Below the pieces are notes generated by a model, which worked only from the letters and a program-made list of their open reading frames with translations, did no database searches and was not told where the DNA came from. From Allofranklinella schreckenbergeri (GTDB lineage Bacteria > Pseudomonadota > Gammaproteobacteria > Burkholderiales > Burkholderiaceae_C), in assembly GCF_003703475.1 (NCBI RefSeq), contig NZ_RDQM01000005.1, positions 124,001-188,000 on the forward strand: a DNA stretch of 64,000 nucleotides, read 5' to 3'. Below, one piece after another: positions 1 through 6,494 of this stretch. A program made the translations under genes and the position numbers. Every line of letters begins with the position of its first letter. Within the stretch, counting starts at the first letter, position 1.

Positions 1-677
1 CCTGGCCCGCCGCAAACGCCAGCCGCGCCAGCGGCCGCCACCGGCACCGCCAGGGGCCGCCCCCCGCCAGCGCCGCCCACGCGCACCACGCCACGCCGCA
101 TGACGCGCCCGCAGGCATCGACTGGCCACGCACCCTCATCGCCCGCGGCCCCCAGCCCTTGCGCGCCGAACACCTGCGCCCCCGCAGCCGCGCCGCGCAC
201 ACCGCCGCGCTGCACTGCTTTGTGCTCGATTGTTCCGCCTCCATGCTCGCTGGCGCGCGGCTGGCGCGCGCCAAAAGCGTGCTGGCCGAGCTGCTGGCCC
301 AGGCCTACCGCTGGCGCGACCGCATCGCCCTCATCCGCTTTGGCGGCCCCGGCGCGGCCGTGCATGTGCCGCCACGCCGCGCCGCCGCGCTGCCGCAAAG
401 CTGGATCGCTCCCATTGGCGGCGGCGGCGGCACCCCGCTGGCCGACGCCCTGGCCCAGGCCGACGCCTTGCTGCACCGCCACGCCCAAGGCCCACGCTGG
501 CTGTGGCTGCTCACCGACGCGCGCACCCGCGCCACCCCGGCGCGCCCCGCGCATGCCCAGCGCATCGTCCTCATCGACTTTGACGACGCCCGCCCCCCCC
601 TGGGCCGCGCCGCTGCCCTGGCCGACGCCTGGGGGCCGGATGTGCTGTGCCTGCCTGCCGCAGCGCTTTGTCATTAG
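1..677 (+). CDS. Magnesium/cobalt-chelatase-type VWA subunit, C-terminal part (5' end outside window)
   Basis: The open frame enters from the left edge (first full codon at base 3) and stops with TAG at 675-677, giving about 224 residues. It carries a von Willebrand factor A domain: the strand HCFVLDCSASM holds the metal-ion-dependent adhesion motif DxSxS, followed by RDRIALIRFGG, a glycine run ending GTPLADAL and a later LLTDAR. This pattern, including the segment before it (GIDWPRTLIARG), is typical of the C-terminal part of ChlD/BchD-like chelatase subunits. In non-photosynthetic proteobacteria such proteins sit beside cobN and are thought to work in cobalt insertion during aerobic cobalamin synthesis. 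CobW and B12 uptake genes follow within 12 kb, which fits. The N-terminal AAA-type part cannot be judged because it is outside the window. Confidence 0.8.
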   Translation, partial: WPAANASRASGRHRHRQGPPPASAAHAHHATPHDAPAGIDWPRTLIARGPQPLRAEHLRPRSRAAHTAALHCFVLDCSASMLAGARLARAKSVLAELLAQAYRWRDRIALIRFGGPGAAVHVPPRRAAALPQSWIAPIGGGGGTPLADALAQADALLHRHAQGPRWLWLLTDARTRATPARPAHAQRIVLIDFDDARPPLGRAAALADAWGPDVLCLPAAALCH

Positions 678-732
678 AACGTGTGATGCACTTTGCGCTC
701 TCGCGGGGGGCGGAAAGTGCATCACACGCTCT
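676..732. repeat. Short hairpin with AGAGCGTGTGATGCACTTT-type ends (family B, short form)
   Basis: The arms at 676-694 and 714-732 are inverted copies (one mismatch) around a loop rich in C and G. It starts inside the TAG stop codon of the chelatase subunit. The same ends bound the 276-bp element at 23529-23804, and the loop matches that element's first internal bases, so this looks like an internal-deletion derivative. It could also act as a transcript 3' end structure, although no T run follows. Confidence 0.75.
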
Positions 733-826
733 AAAAAGCCACCAGCGGGCTTCGATAATCGGGCGTTCTGCCCGCGCTGCGCTGGCGTGGATGCGGGCGC
801 AGGCGATACGACGATGGGATCAGCGA

Positions 827-3406
827 ATGATGAAAAAGAAAGCAGCCAAAACCAAAACGGCCAAGCCCGCCACAGCCCAGGCGGCCCAGATGACGCAGGC
901 GGCCCCGGCCAGCCCAGGCGAAGCCGTAGCGGCAGATCCAACACCCCCAATCACCCCAACCGGCAAAGCCGCCAAGGCTGCAAAGACAGCCAAAACCAAC
1001 AAAACCGACAAAACCGACAAAACCGACAAAACAGCCAAAGCACCCAAATCCGCCAAGGCCAGCAAAGCAGCGCCAACAAGCCAGGCTGGCGCCGTGACGG
1101 TGCTGCCCGCGCTGGCCGCGCCGGTTTCGGCCAGTGTGGATGTGATGCTCAGCCGCGCCGATGCCGACAGCCTCGCCAGCGCCATGCAGGCTGCGCGGGC
1201 CTTGCAAGCGGCCAGCGGCTCGGGCTGGAGTTTGAGCCGCACCCAGATCGAGGCCGAAACGGAGTTGATGGTGCACCTGGCGCGCCCGGCGGATATCCCC
1301 TGGCTGGACCGCGATCACAGCATCCTGGCCTTTAACGAGCGCGTGTTCGACTGGGCCGTGCGCGCCGATGTGCCGCTGCTCGAGCGCATGCGCTACCTGA
1401 GCATCGTCTCGTCCAACCTGGACGAGTTTTTCGAGGTGCGCGTGGCCGACCACCTGGAGGCCGCGCGCGATGGCGTGCTCGATGACGAATACTCCGTGCA
1501 AAGCTACGCGCGCCTGTCGGAAAAAGCCCATGCCCTGGTGCAACGCCAGTACACCCTTTACAACCAGCAACTGCTGCCCGCGCTGATTGAACAAGGCGTG
1601 CAAATCTTCTCGCACGGCAAACGCAATGCGGGCCAGCGCCGCTGGGTGCAGGAGTATTTCGAGCGCGAAGTGCGCCCGCTGCTCACCCCCGTGGCGCTCG
1701 ATCCGGCCCACCCCTTCCCGCAGGTGGCCAACAAATCGCTGAACTTCATCGTGCGCCTCTCGGGCGAGGATGCCTTTGGCAACAGCAACGAAATCGCCAT
1801 CATCAAAGTGCCACGCGTGCTGCCGCGCTTTGTGCGCCTGCCCGATTCGCTGGCCGGGGGCAAGGGGCGCATCGGCGTGGTCAGCCTCTCCAGCATCATC
1901 CGCGCGCATTTGCAGGACATGTTCCCCGGGCGCGCGGTGGTGGAGTTCTCGCAGTTTCGCGTCACGCGCCACTCCGATCTGGCCGTCACCGAAGACGAGG
2001 TGCAAAACCTGCGCACCGCCTTGCGCAAAGGCTTGCAGCACCGTCACTTCGGCAAGGCCACGCGCATCGAAGTCTCCAGCCGCTGCTCGCAAACCATCGT
2101 CAACCTGCTGCTGGCCGAATTCAACCTGCCCGCGCAAGCGCTGTACCGCGTCGATGGGCCGGTGAACCTGGTGCGCCTGAACCAGATGATCGACCTGCTG
2201 GGCAGCGAGCGCAGCCAATTGCTGTTTCCGCGCTGGATTTCGCAATGGCCGCGCTCGCTCAAAAACAGCGACAACCTGTTCGAGCGCATGCGGCAAAAAG
2301 ACGTGCTGATCCACCAGCCCTTCGAGAGCTTCGACGCCGTGGTGGAGTTTTTGCGCCAGGCCGTGCACGACCCCTGCGTGGTCGCCATCAAGCAAACCGT
2401 CTACCGCACCGGCGCCGACTCGGTGATGATGGATTTGCTGCGCGAAGCCGTGCGCAAGGGCAAGGAAGTCACCGCCGTGGTCGAACTCAAAGCCCGCTTT
2501 GACGAGGAAAACAACATCAACTGGGCCGAAACGCTCGAAGCCATCGGCGTGCAAGTGGTGTACGGCATCGTCGGCCTCAAAACCCACGCCAAGATGCTGC
2601 TGGTCACGCGGCGCGAGGCGCGCGGCCTCAAACGCTACGGCCACCTCTCCACCGGCAACTACAACCCCAAGACGGCCAAGCTCTACACCGACTTGAGCTA
2701 CCTGACGGCCAACGACACCCTCACCGCCGACATGGACGCCGTCTTCACCCTGCTGGCCAGCCAGGTCAAGCTGCCCAAGCTGGGCAAGCTGCTGGTGGCC
2801 CCCTTCACCCTGCACGCCACCATGATGGAGCGCATCGCCCAGGTGCAGGCCGCCGCCCAGGCCGGGCACAAGGCGCGCATCGTCGCCAAGATGAACGCGC
2901 TGACCGACTGGCGCCTGGCCGAAGCCCTGCACAAAGCCGCGCAAGAAGGCGTGCAAGTGGATTTGATCGTGCGCGCCGCCTGCATCCTGCCGGCCGTGCA
3001 CGCCACGCCCAAAGGCGGCGCAGTGCGCATCCGCTCCATCGTCGGGCGGTTTCTGGAGCACTCGCGCGTGTTCTTCTTCCAAGCCGGCGAGGCCGAGCAC
3101 CTCTACCTCTCCAGCGCCGACTGGATGAACCGCAACATGGCCCGCCGCGTGGAACTGGCCTGGCCCGTGCGCGACCCGCTGCTGCGCCAGCGCATCATGG
3201 ACGAATGCCTGGTGGCCTATTTGATGGACGACCGCGACGCCTGGATGCTGCTGGAAAACGGCAGCTACCGCCGCCTCGAAGGCGAAGCCGCAGGCGTCAG
3301 CGCCCAGCAACTGCTGGCGCACTACTTCAGCACCGCGCCAGCGGCCAAAGCCCGCCCGCGCAAATCGTCCGCCGCCCAACTCACCGCCCGCGCGCGCAAG
3401 AAATAA
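827..3406 (+). CDS. ppk1: Polyphosphate kinase 1 with a Lys/Ala-rich N-terminal tail
   Basis: This is PPK1, which reversibly transfers the gamma phosphate of ATP to a growing polyphosphate chain. The core begins near residue 165 with SILAFNERVFDWA and continues through IVSSNLDEFFEVR, the family's N-terminal domain. The catalytic histidine lies in KTHAKM (about residue 587), and a second conserved histidine in GRFLEHSR (about residue 745). The predicted 859 aa exceeds the usual roughly 690 aa because of a low-complexity tail of about 150 residues rich in Lys, Ala and Thr, including a tandem KTD repeat. I chose ATG 827 (next ATG at 830); ATG 791 is also possible. The longer frame from 647 runs through the hairpin repeat and is unlikely. 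No strong ribosome-binding site is visible. Confidence 0.93.
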   Translation: MMKKKAAKTKTAKPATAQAAQMTQAAPASPGEAVAADPTPPITPTGKAAKAAKTAKTNKTDKTDKTDKTAKAPKSAKASKAAPTSQAGAVTVLPALAAPVSASVDVMLSRADADSLASAMQAARALQAASGSGWSLSRTQIEAETELMVHLARPADIPWLDRDHSILAFNERVFDWAVRADVPLLERMRYLSIVSSNLDEFFEVRVADHLEAARDGVLDDEYSVQSYARLSEKAHALVQRQYTLYNQQLLPALIEQGVQIFSHGKRNAGQRRWVQEYFEREVRPLLTPVALDPAHPFPQVANKSLNFIVRLSGEDAFGNSNEIAIIKVPRVLPRFVRLPDSLAGGKGRIGVVSLSSIIRAHLQDMFPGRAVVEFSQFRVTRHSDLAVTEDEVQNLRTALRKGLQHRHFGKATRIEVSSRCSQTIVNLLLAEFNLPAQALYRVDGPVNLVRLNQMIDLLGSERSQLLFPRWISQWPRSLKNSDNLFERMRQKDVLIHQPFESFDAVVEFLRQAVHDPCVVAIKQTVYRTGADSVMMDLLREAVRKGKEVTAVVELKARFDEENNINWAETLEAIGVQVVYGIVGLKTHAKMLLVTRREARGLKRYGHLSTGNYNPKTAKLYTDLSYLTANDTLTADMDAVFTLLASQVKLPKLGKLLVAPFTLHATMMERIAQVQAAAQAGHKARIVAKMNALTDWRLAEALHKAAQEGVQVDLIVRAACILPAVHATPKGGAVRIRSIVGRFLEHSRVFFFQAGEAEHLYLSSADWMNRNMARRVELAWPVRDPLLRQRIMDECLVAYLMDDRDAWMLLENGSYRRLEGEAAGVSAQQLLAHYFSTAPAAKARPRKSSAAQLTARARKK
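1001..1027 (+). repeat. Tandem 9-bp repeat (3 units) inside ppk1
   Basis: Three perfect copies of AAAACCGAC encode the KTD repeats in the disordered N-terminal tail of PPK1. The unit number could vary between strains by slippage. Confidence 0.8.
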
Positions 3407-3412
3407 TCATTT

Positions 3413-3500
3413 TTTACATATCAAAGGAAATATCGAAAATACCATTTCGGCATGATGGTTATGAAAAATTAATTTTCAAAAATGAACTTTGATATGTAAA
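3413..3500 (+). repeat. AT-rich intergenic palindrome, family A copy 1
   Basis: The ends form a perfect 14-bp inverted repeat, TTTACATATCAAAG at 3413-3426 and its complement at 3487-3500. The core CCATTTCGGCATGATGG is in forward orientation. The element starts 7 bp after the ppk1 stop and occupies most of the gap before cobW. It is AT-rich between GC-rich genes. Confidence 0.85.
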
Positions 3501-3535
3501 CCACGTTTCTCAACCCAAGCACTCGCTATCGACCC

Positions 3536-4585
3536 ATGCACACCACCAAAATCCCCGCCACCGTCATCACCGGCTTTCTGGGCAGCGGCAAAACCACGCT
3601 GCTGCGCCACATCCTGAACAACGCCCAGGGGCGGCGCATCGCCGTCATCGTCAACGAGTTTGGCGAGCTGGGCATCGATGGCGACATCCTCAAAGCCTGC
3701 GGCATCGGCTGCGACGAAGCAGGCCGCGAGAAGGAAGGCCAGCTCTACGAACTGGCCAACGGCTGCATGTGCTGCACCGTGCAGGAGGAGTTCTTCCCCG
3801 TCATGAAGCAACTGGCCGAGCGCCGCGCCGACATCGACGCCCTGCTCATCGAAACCAGCGGCCTGGCCCTGCCCAAGCCGCTGGTGCAAGCCTTCCAGTG
3901 GCCCGAAATCGCCGGCGTGTTCACCGTGGACGCCGTCGTCACCGTGGTCGATACCCCCGCCGCCGCCGCCGGGCAATTCGCCGCCAACCCGCAAGCCGTC
4001 GATGCCCAGCGCCGCGCCGACCCCAACCTCGACCACGAATCGCCCCTGCACGAGCTGTTTGAAGACCAGCTCGGCGCCGCCGACCTGGTGGTGCTCAACA
4101 AAACCGACCTGGTGGACGCTGCCGCGCTCGCGCAGGTCGAACACCTGGTGCGCGCCGAACTGCCGCCCGAAGTCAAAGTCGTGCAAGCCAGCGAAGGCCG
4201 CCTGCCGCTGGACGTGCTGCTGGGCCTGCACCGCGCCGCCGAGGCCACCATCGACCAGCTCCCCAGCCACCACGACCATGACGAAGACCACGACCACGAC
4301 GAATTCGACTCCCTCGTCATCGACCTGCCCGAAGTGCAGCGCGAGCCACTGCTGGCCGTGCTGGCCGAGCTGGTGAAAGCCCAGGCCATCCTGCGCGTCA
4401 AAGGCTTTGCCGCCCTGCCCGGCAAACCCATGCGACTGCTGGTGCAAGGCGTGGGCAGCCGCTTCGACCACCACTTCGACCGCCCCTGGCAAGAAGGCGA
4501 AGCGCGCCGCACGCGCCTGGTCTTCATCGGCCAGGAACTGGACGAAGCCGCCCTGCGCGCCGCATTGGCAGCCGCAGCCGCCTGA
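3536..4585 (+). CDS. cobW: CobW-type GTPase, metal chaperone for cobalamin synthesis
   Basis: The 349-residue protein is a COG0523 G3E GTPase. Walker A is GFLGSGKTT (residues 13-21), the metal-binding CxCC motif is CMCC (residues 77-80), and NKTD gives guanine specificity. A linker HHDHDEDHDHDE near residues 243-254 is a likely metal-binding stretch. A C-terminal CobW_C domain follows. Members at cobalamin loci are proposed to load Co2+ for the cobaltochelatase; related proteins (YeiR, ZigA) handle zinc. A chelatase subunit upstream and B12 uptake genes downstream favour the cobalt role. That role is inferred from context and from the long insert between the CMCC and NKTD motifs, typical of CobW proper. 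ATG 3536 lacks a strong ribosome-binding site. Confidence 0.88.
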   Translation: MHTTKIPATVITGFLGSGKTTLLRHILNNAQGRRIAVIVNEFGELGIDGDILKACGIGCDEAGREKEGQLYELANGCMCCTVQEEFFPVMKQLAERRADIDALLIETSGLALPKPLVQAFQWPEIAGVFTVDAVVTVVDTPAAAAGQFAANPQAVDAQRRADPNLDHESPLHELFEDQLGAADLVVLNKTDLVDAAALAQVEHLVRAELPPEVKVVQASEGRLPLDVLLGLHRAAEATIDQLPSHHDHDEDHDHDEFDSLVIDLPEVQREPLLAVLAELVKAQAILRVKGFAALPGKPMRLLVQGVGSRFDHHFDRPWQEGEARRTRLVFIGQELDEAALRAALAAAAA

Positions 4586-4599
4586 GAACCCTTTATATA

Positions 4600-4674
4600 C
4601 CAATCAAAAGGAAAAAATATTGCCTTGTTTCGGCAATATGGTATTGAAATCCATTTTCCAACGATTTGAAAACA
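4600..4674 (+). repeat. AT-rich intergenic palindrome, family A copy 2
   Basis: It begins CAATCAAAAGGAAAA, has core GCCTTGTTTCGGCAATATGG and ends CCAACGATTTGAAAA. It lies 15 bp after the cobW stop. The core itself can form a small hairpin (TTGCC/GGCAA). Confidence 0.82.
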
Positions 4675-4768
4675 AGGGCGCAGGCGCGCCCATCCCCATT
4701 AACCGCTCATGACCCGCTCATGACCCGCCCGTTGCCCTTGCATCGGCGCCCATGAAAGGAGCTCTCTC

Positions 4769-5215
4769 ATGCCTTCCATCCTCCGCACCGCCGCCCTGCT
4801 GGGCGCCAGCCTGACCCTGATGGCCTGCACCTCCACCACCCCCAAAGCCCACCAGCCAGAGCCTGGCGCCAACCCCGCCTCCGCCCTCACAGGCCGCTGG
4901 CAAATCACCCGCATCGCGGGCCAGCCCGTGAATGCCTCCCAGCACCCCGTGCTGGAATTCGACGCCAGCGCGCACGCCTACTCCGCCACCGCAGGCTGCA
5001 ACCGCATCTTCGGCCGCTACGAAGTCAGCCAGGGCCGCCTGCGCCTCTCGCCGCCGGGCAGCACGCTCAAAGCCTGCCCGCCCGCACAGCAAGCCCTGGA
5101 AACCGCATTGGCGCAAACACTGCAAGCCATCTCCAATGGCCGCTACCACGTCAGCCAGGACCAGCTCGAAATCCACACCCCGGCAGGCGCCGTGGCGCTG
5201 CAAGGGCAGCGTTGA
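4769..5215 (+). CDS. META-domain (HslJ-like) lipoprotein
   Basis: The 148-residue product starts with a short lipoprotein signal peptide whose lipobox LMAC places the modified cysteine at residue 20. The mature part shows the META/HslJ pattern: LTGRWQITRIAG, a central SATAGCNRIFGRYE and two further conserved cysteine-containing segments (LKACPP). HslJ-type proteins are linked to heat shock and novobiocin resistance in E. coli; the biochemical role is unknown. A good ribosome-binding site, AAAGGAG, precedes ATG 4769. It is followed by a terminator, so it is probably a single-gene unit. The mature protein should be anchored in the outer membrane facing the periplasm. Confidence 0.82.
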   Translation: MPSILRTAALLGASLTLMACTSTTPKAHQPEPGANPASALTGRWQITRIAGQPVNASQHPVLEFDASAHAYSATAGCNRIFGRYEVSQGRLRLSPPGSTLKACPPAQQALETALAQTLQAISNGRYHVSQDQLEIHTPAGAVALQGQR

Positions 5216-5250
5216 GGCCCTGACTCCAACGCCGCTGCGGCCCATAAAGA

Positions 5251-5284
5251 AAAAGCCTGGATGCTTGAGCGCCCAGGCTTTTTC
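5251..5284 (+). terminator. Rho-independent terminator after the META lipoprotein gene
   Basis: AAAGCCTGG pairs with CCAGGCTTT across an 11-base loop and is followed by a T run. It also works as a short inverted structure for the gene converging from the right. Confidence 0.8.
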
Positions 5285-5292
5285 CACATTCT

Positions 5293-5610
5293 CTAATCCA
5301 TTCCTGGAGCATCTGCATCGCGAATATGCAAAGCCATATACCTCAAAACAGGTGCAGCATGAATGAGCATGAGCGGAAATGCCATTTCCTCATCCTCCAG
5401 AATTTTCAATAAAAATTCATAATCATCAAAAAGCTGCCCCACAGCATAATCTTCCGGCATTTTGGAAAAACAATACCTATCCTCCTCACGCACATCCCAA
5501 TAAAAATCCTCTTGCAAAGCCAATTCATGGCATCCCATGCGATATTCAATATGGTCAAAAATCCGGTTCATGATGACCCGCAAATCATGAATCTTGACAA
5601 TATCTTGCAT
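5293..5610 (-). CDS. Small acidic protein of unknown function (possible immunity-like protein)
   Basis: The frame gives 105 residues from ATG at 5610, which has a fair ribosome-binding site (GAGGAT) just upstream. A longer start at 5634 is possible. The protein is rich in Asp, Glu, Tyr and Phe and has a block FDDYEFLLKILEDE and a hydrophobic end MLIHAAPVLRYMALHI. No signal peptide or membrane segment is seen. Codon use is more AT-rich than the neighbours. The gene overlaps the end of another minus-strand frame (5585-5908) by 26 bp, so the two may be co-translated. Size, acidity and pairing resemble immunity proteins of toxin-immunity pairs, but I do not recognise the family and give no function. 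Confidence 0.55.
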   Translation of the reverse strand: MQDIVKIHDLRVIMNRIFDHIEYRMGCHELALQEDFYWDVREEDRYCFSKMPEDYAVGQLFDDYEFLLKILEDEEMAFPLMLIHAAPVLRYMALHIRDADAPGMD

Positions 5611-5908
5611 CCCTATCCTCCTCAATATCCGCAAGCATGAACCGCGTGGCGTAGATTTGAATGGCGCTGTGTGTCGCCTCTGTCACCAAAGCGTAGCAAG
5701 CCAGCGCATTCAAATCGACGCCAAGGGCATGCCACTTTTCCAAAAATCCTGCATCCTCGTTTTTTACCCAGGTTTTTCGGGCCTCCAGCACAACCGCGCC
5801 CCGCCAAGGCAACTCATCAAACAACATCCTCTTTTCCCAGTTCCCATCCACCCCATGCCACAGGCGGCGCCTGCTGCGCAGGGATGCCACACACCCCTTC
5901 TCGCCCAA
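5585..5908 (-). pseudogene. Probable C-terminal remnant of an unknown protein, partner of the small gene 3' to it
   Basis: The 107-residue frame reads like real protein only from about residue 24 (WEKRMLFDELPWRGAVVLEA) to the end; its first part looks out of frame. A second minus-strand frame (5817-6065) contains a plausible stretch, CQGKGCGRELGDKAMKIAVG, that stops where the first begins to look genuine. This suggests a frameshifted or truncated gene, perhaps the tip of a modular toxin whose body is gone. The last 26 bp overlap the start of the next minus-strand gene. A copy of the GTGTGATGCAC repeat end lies at 5993-6010 inside the upstream frame, so insertion may have helped break the gene. 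Function unknown. Confidence 0.4.
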
Positions 5909-5992
5909 CGGCGATTTTCATGGCCTTGTCGCCCAACTCGCGCCCGCAGCCCTTGCCTTGGCACGATAATCCGCCCCCGGTTTTCACCCGCG

Positions 5993-6011
5993 CGTGCATC
6001 ACACGCTCTAA
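5993..6011 (-). repeat. Isolated end of the family B repeat
   Basis: CGTGCATCACACGCTCTA matches the outer end of the 276-bp element at 23.5 kb and of the hairpin at 0.7 kb. No matching inverted partner is seen within a few hundred bases, so this is a solo or decayed end. Confidence 0.6.
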
Positions 6012-6042
6012 GTGCCAATGCGCCGGGTGAAAGCCATGCTTG

Positions 6043-6302
6043 TCAGGTGCCTTGCGGTCGGTCACGGCCCAGGGTTAAACGGGAAGCAGGTGCGCTGCCA
6101 TCCAAGCATGTTCGCCATGGATGGCTGCAAAGCCTGCGCTGCCCCCGCAACGGTCAGCGAATGACCGCCCCGACGCCCGCAGCGCGCCATGCGCATGCGG
6201 CAGCCACTGTTCCCCTTTCAGGGAATGGGAAGGCCGGGGCTTGCAGTACGCGCAATGCCTGCCGTCCCGCCATTCGCAAGCCCGGATACCGGCCTGTCAG
6301 GC
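6043..6302 (+). promoter_or_regulatory. Cobalamin (adenosylcobalamin-type) riboswitch
   Basis: The conserved blocks appear in order: TCAGGTGCC, GGGAAGCAGGTGCG, AAGCCTGCGCTGCCCCCGC, GCCACTGTTCCCC with GGGAATGGGAAGGC, and a B12 box variant AAGCCCGGATACCGGCC at 6279-6295. This is the standard cobalamin-riboswitch layout. It lies upstream of a TonB-dependent receptor and ABC importer, so B12 binding should reduce their expression. A palindrome at 6466-6479, just before the receptor's ribosome-binding site, may belong to the expression platform. Confidence 0.93.
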
Positions 6303-6465
6303 TTGAACTCGGCGGTTGCGGGCGTGCGGCCGGCCGGACACAGCAAACTCCAAGACACGCTGGCGCCCCCCTCCCGGGCGCTGCGGGCGATGGGTGAGGC
6401 TGCGACCGTGCCTTTGCCTCTGCCTGGCCGCTGCCCCGTCACCGCGCGTCGCATTACCGCGCATT

Positions 6466-6479
6466 CGGCCCACGGGCCG
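6466..6479 (+). promoter_or_regulatory. Hairpin near the receptor's ribosome-binding site, candidate expression platform
   Basis: CGGCCCACGGGCCG is a perfect 6-bp stem with a two-base loop, ending 5 bases before the AGGAG site at 6485-6489. Its placement in a riboswitch leader suggests control of translation start. This is inference. Confidence 0.4.
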
Positions 6480-6494
6480 CTACCAGGAGCCAGC

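Noticed and set aside
647-826. Longer ppk1 N-terminus from a GTG at 647
   Set aside because: It would run through the family B hairpin and overlap the chelatase stop; the ATG at 827 is the better start.
731-3379. Very long open frame on the minus strand opposite ppk1 (882 codons)
   Set aside because: It is a shadow of the high-GC coding strand; its translation is rich in His, Gln and Val with no family motif, while ppk1 has full catalytic motifs.
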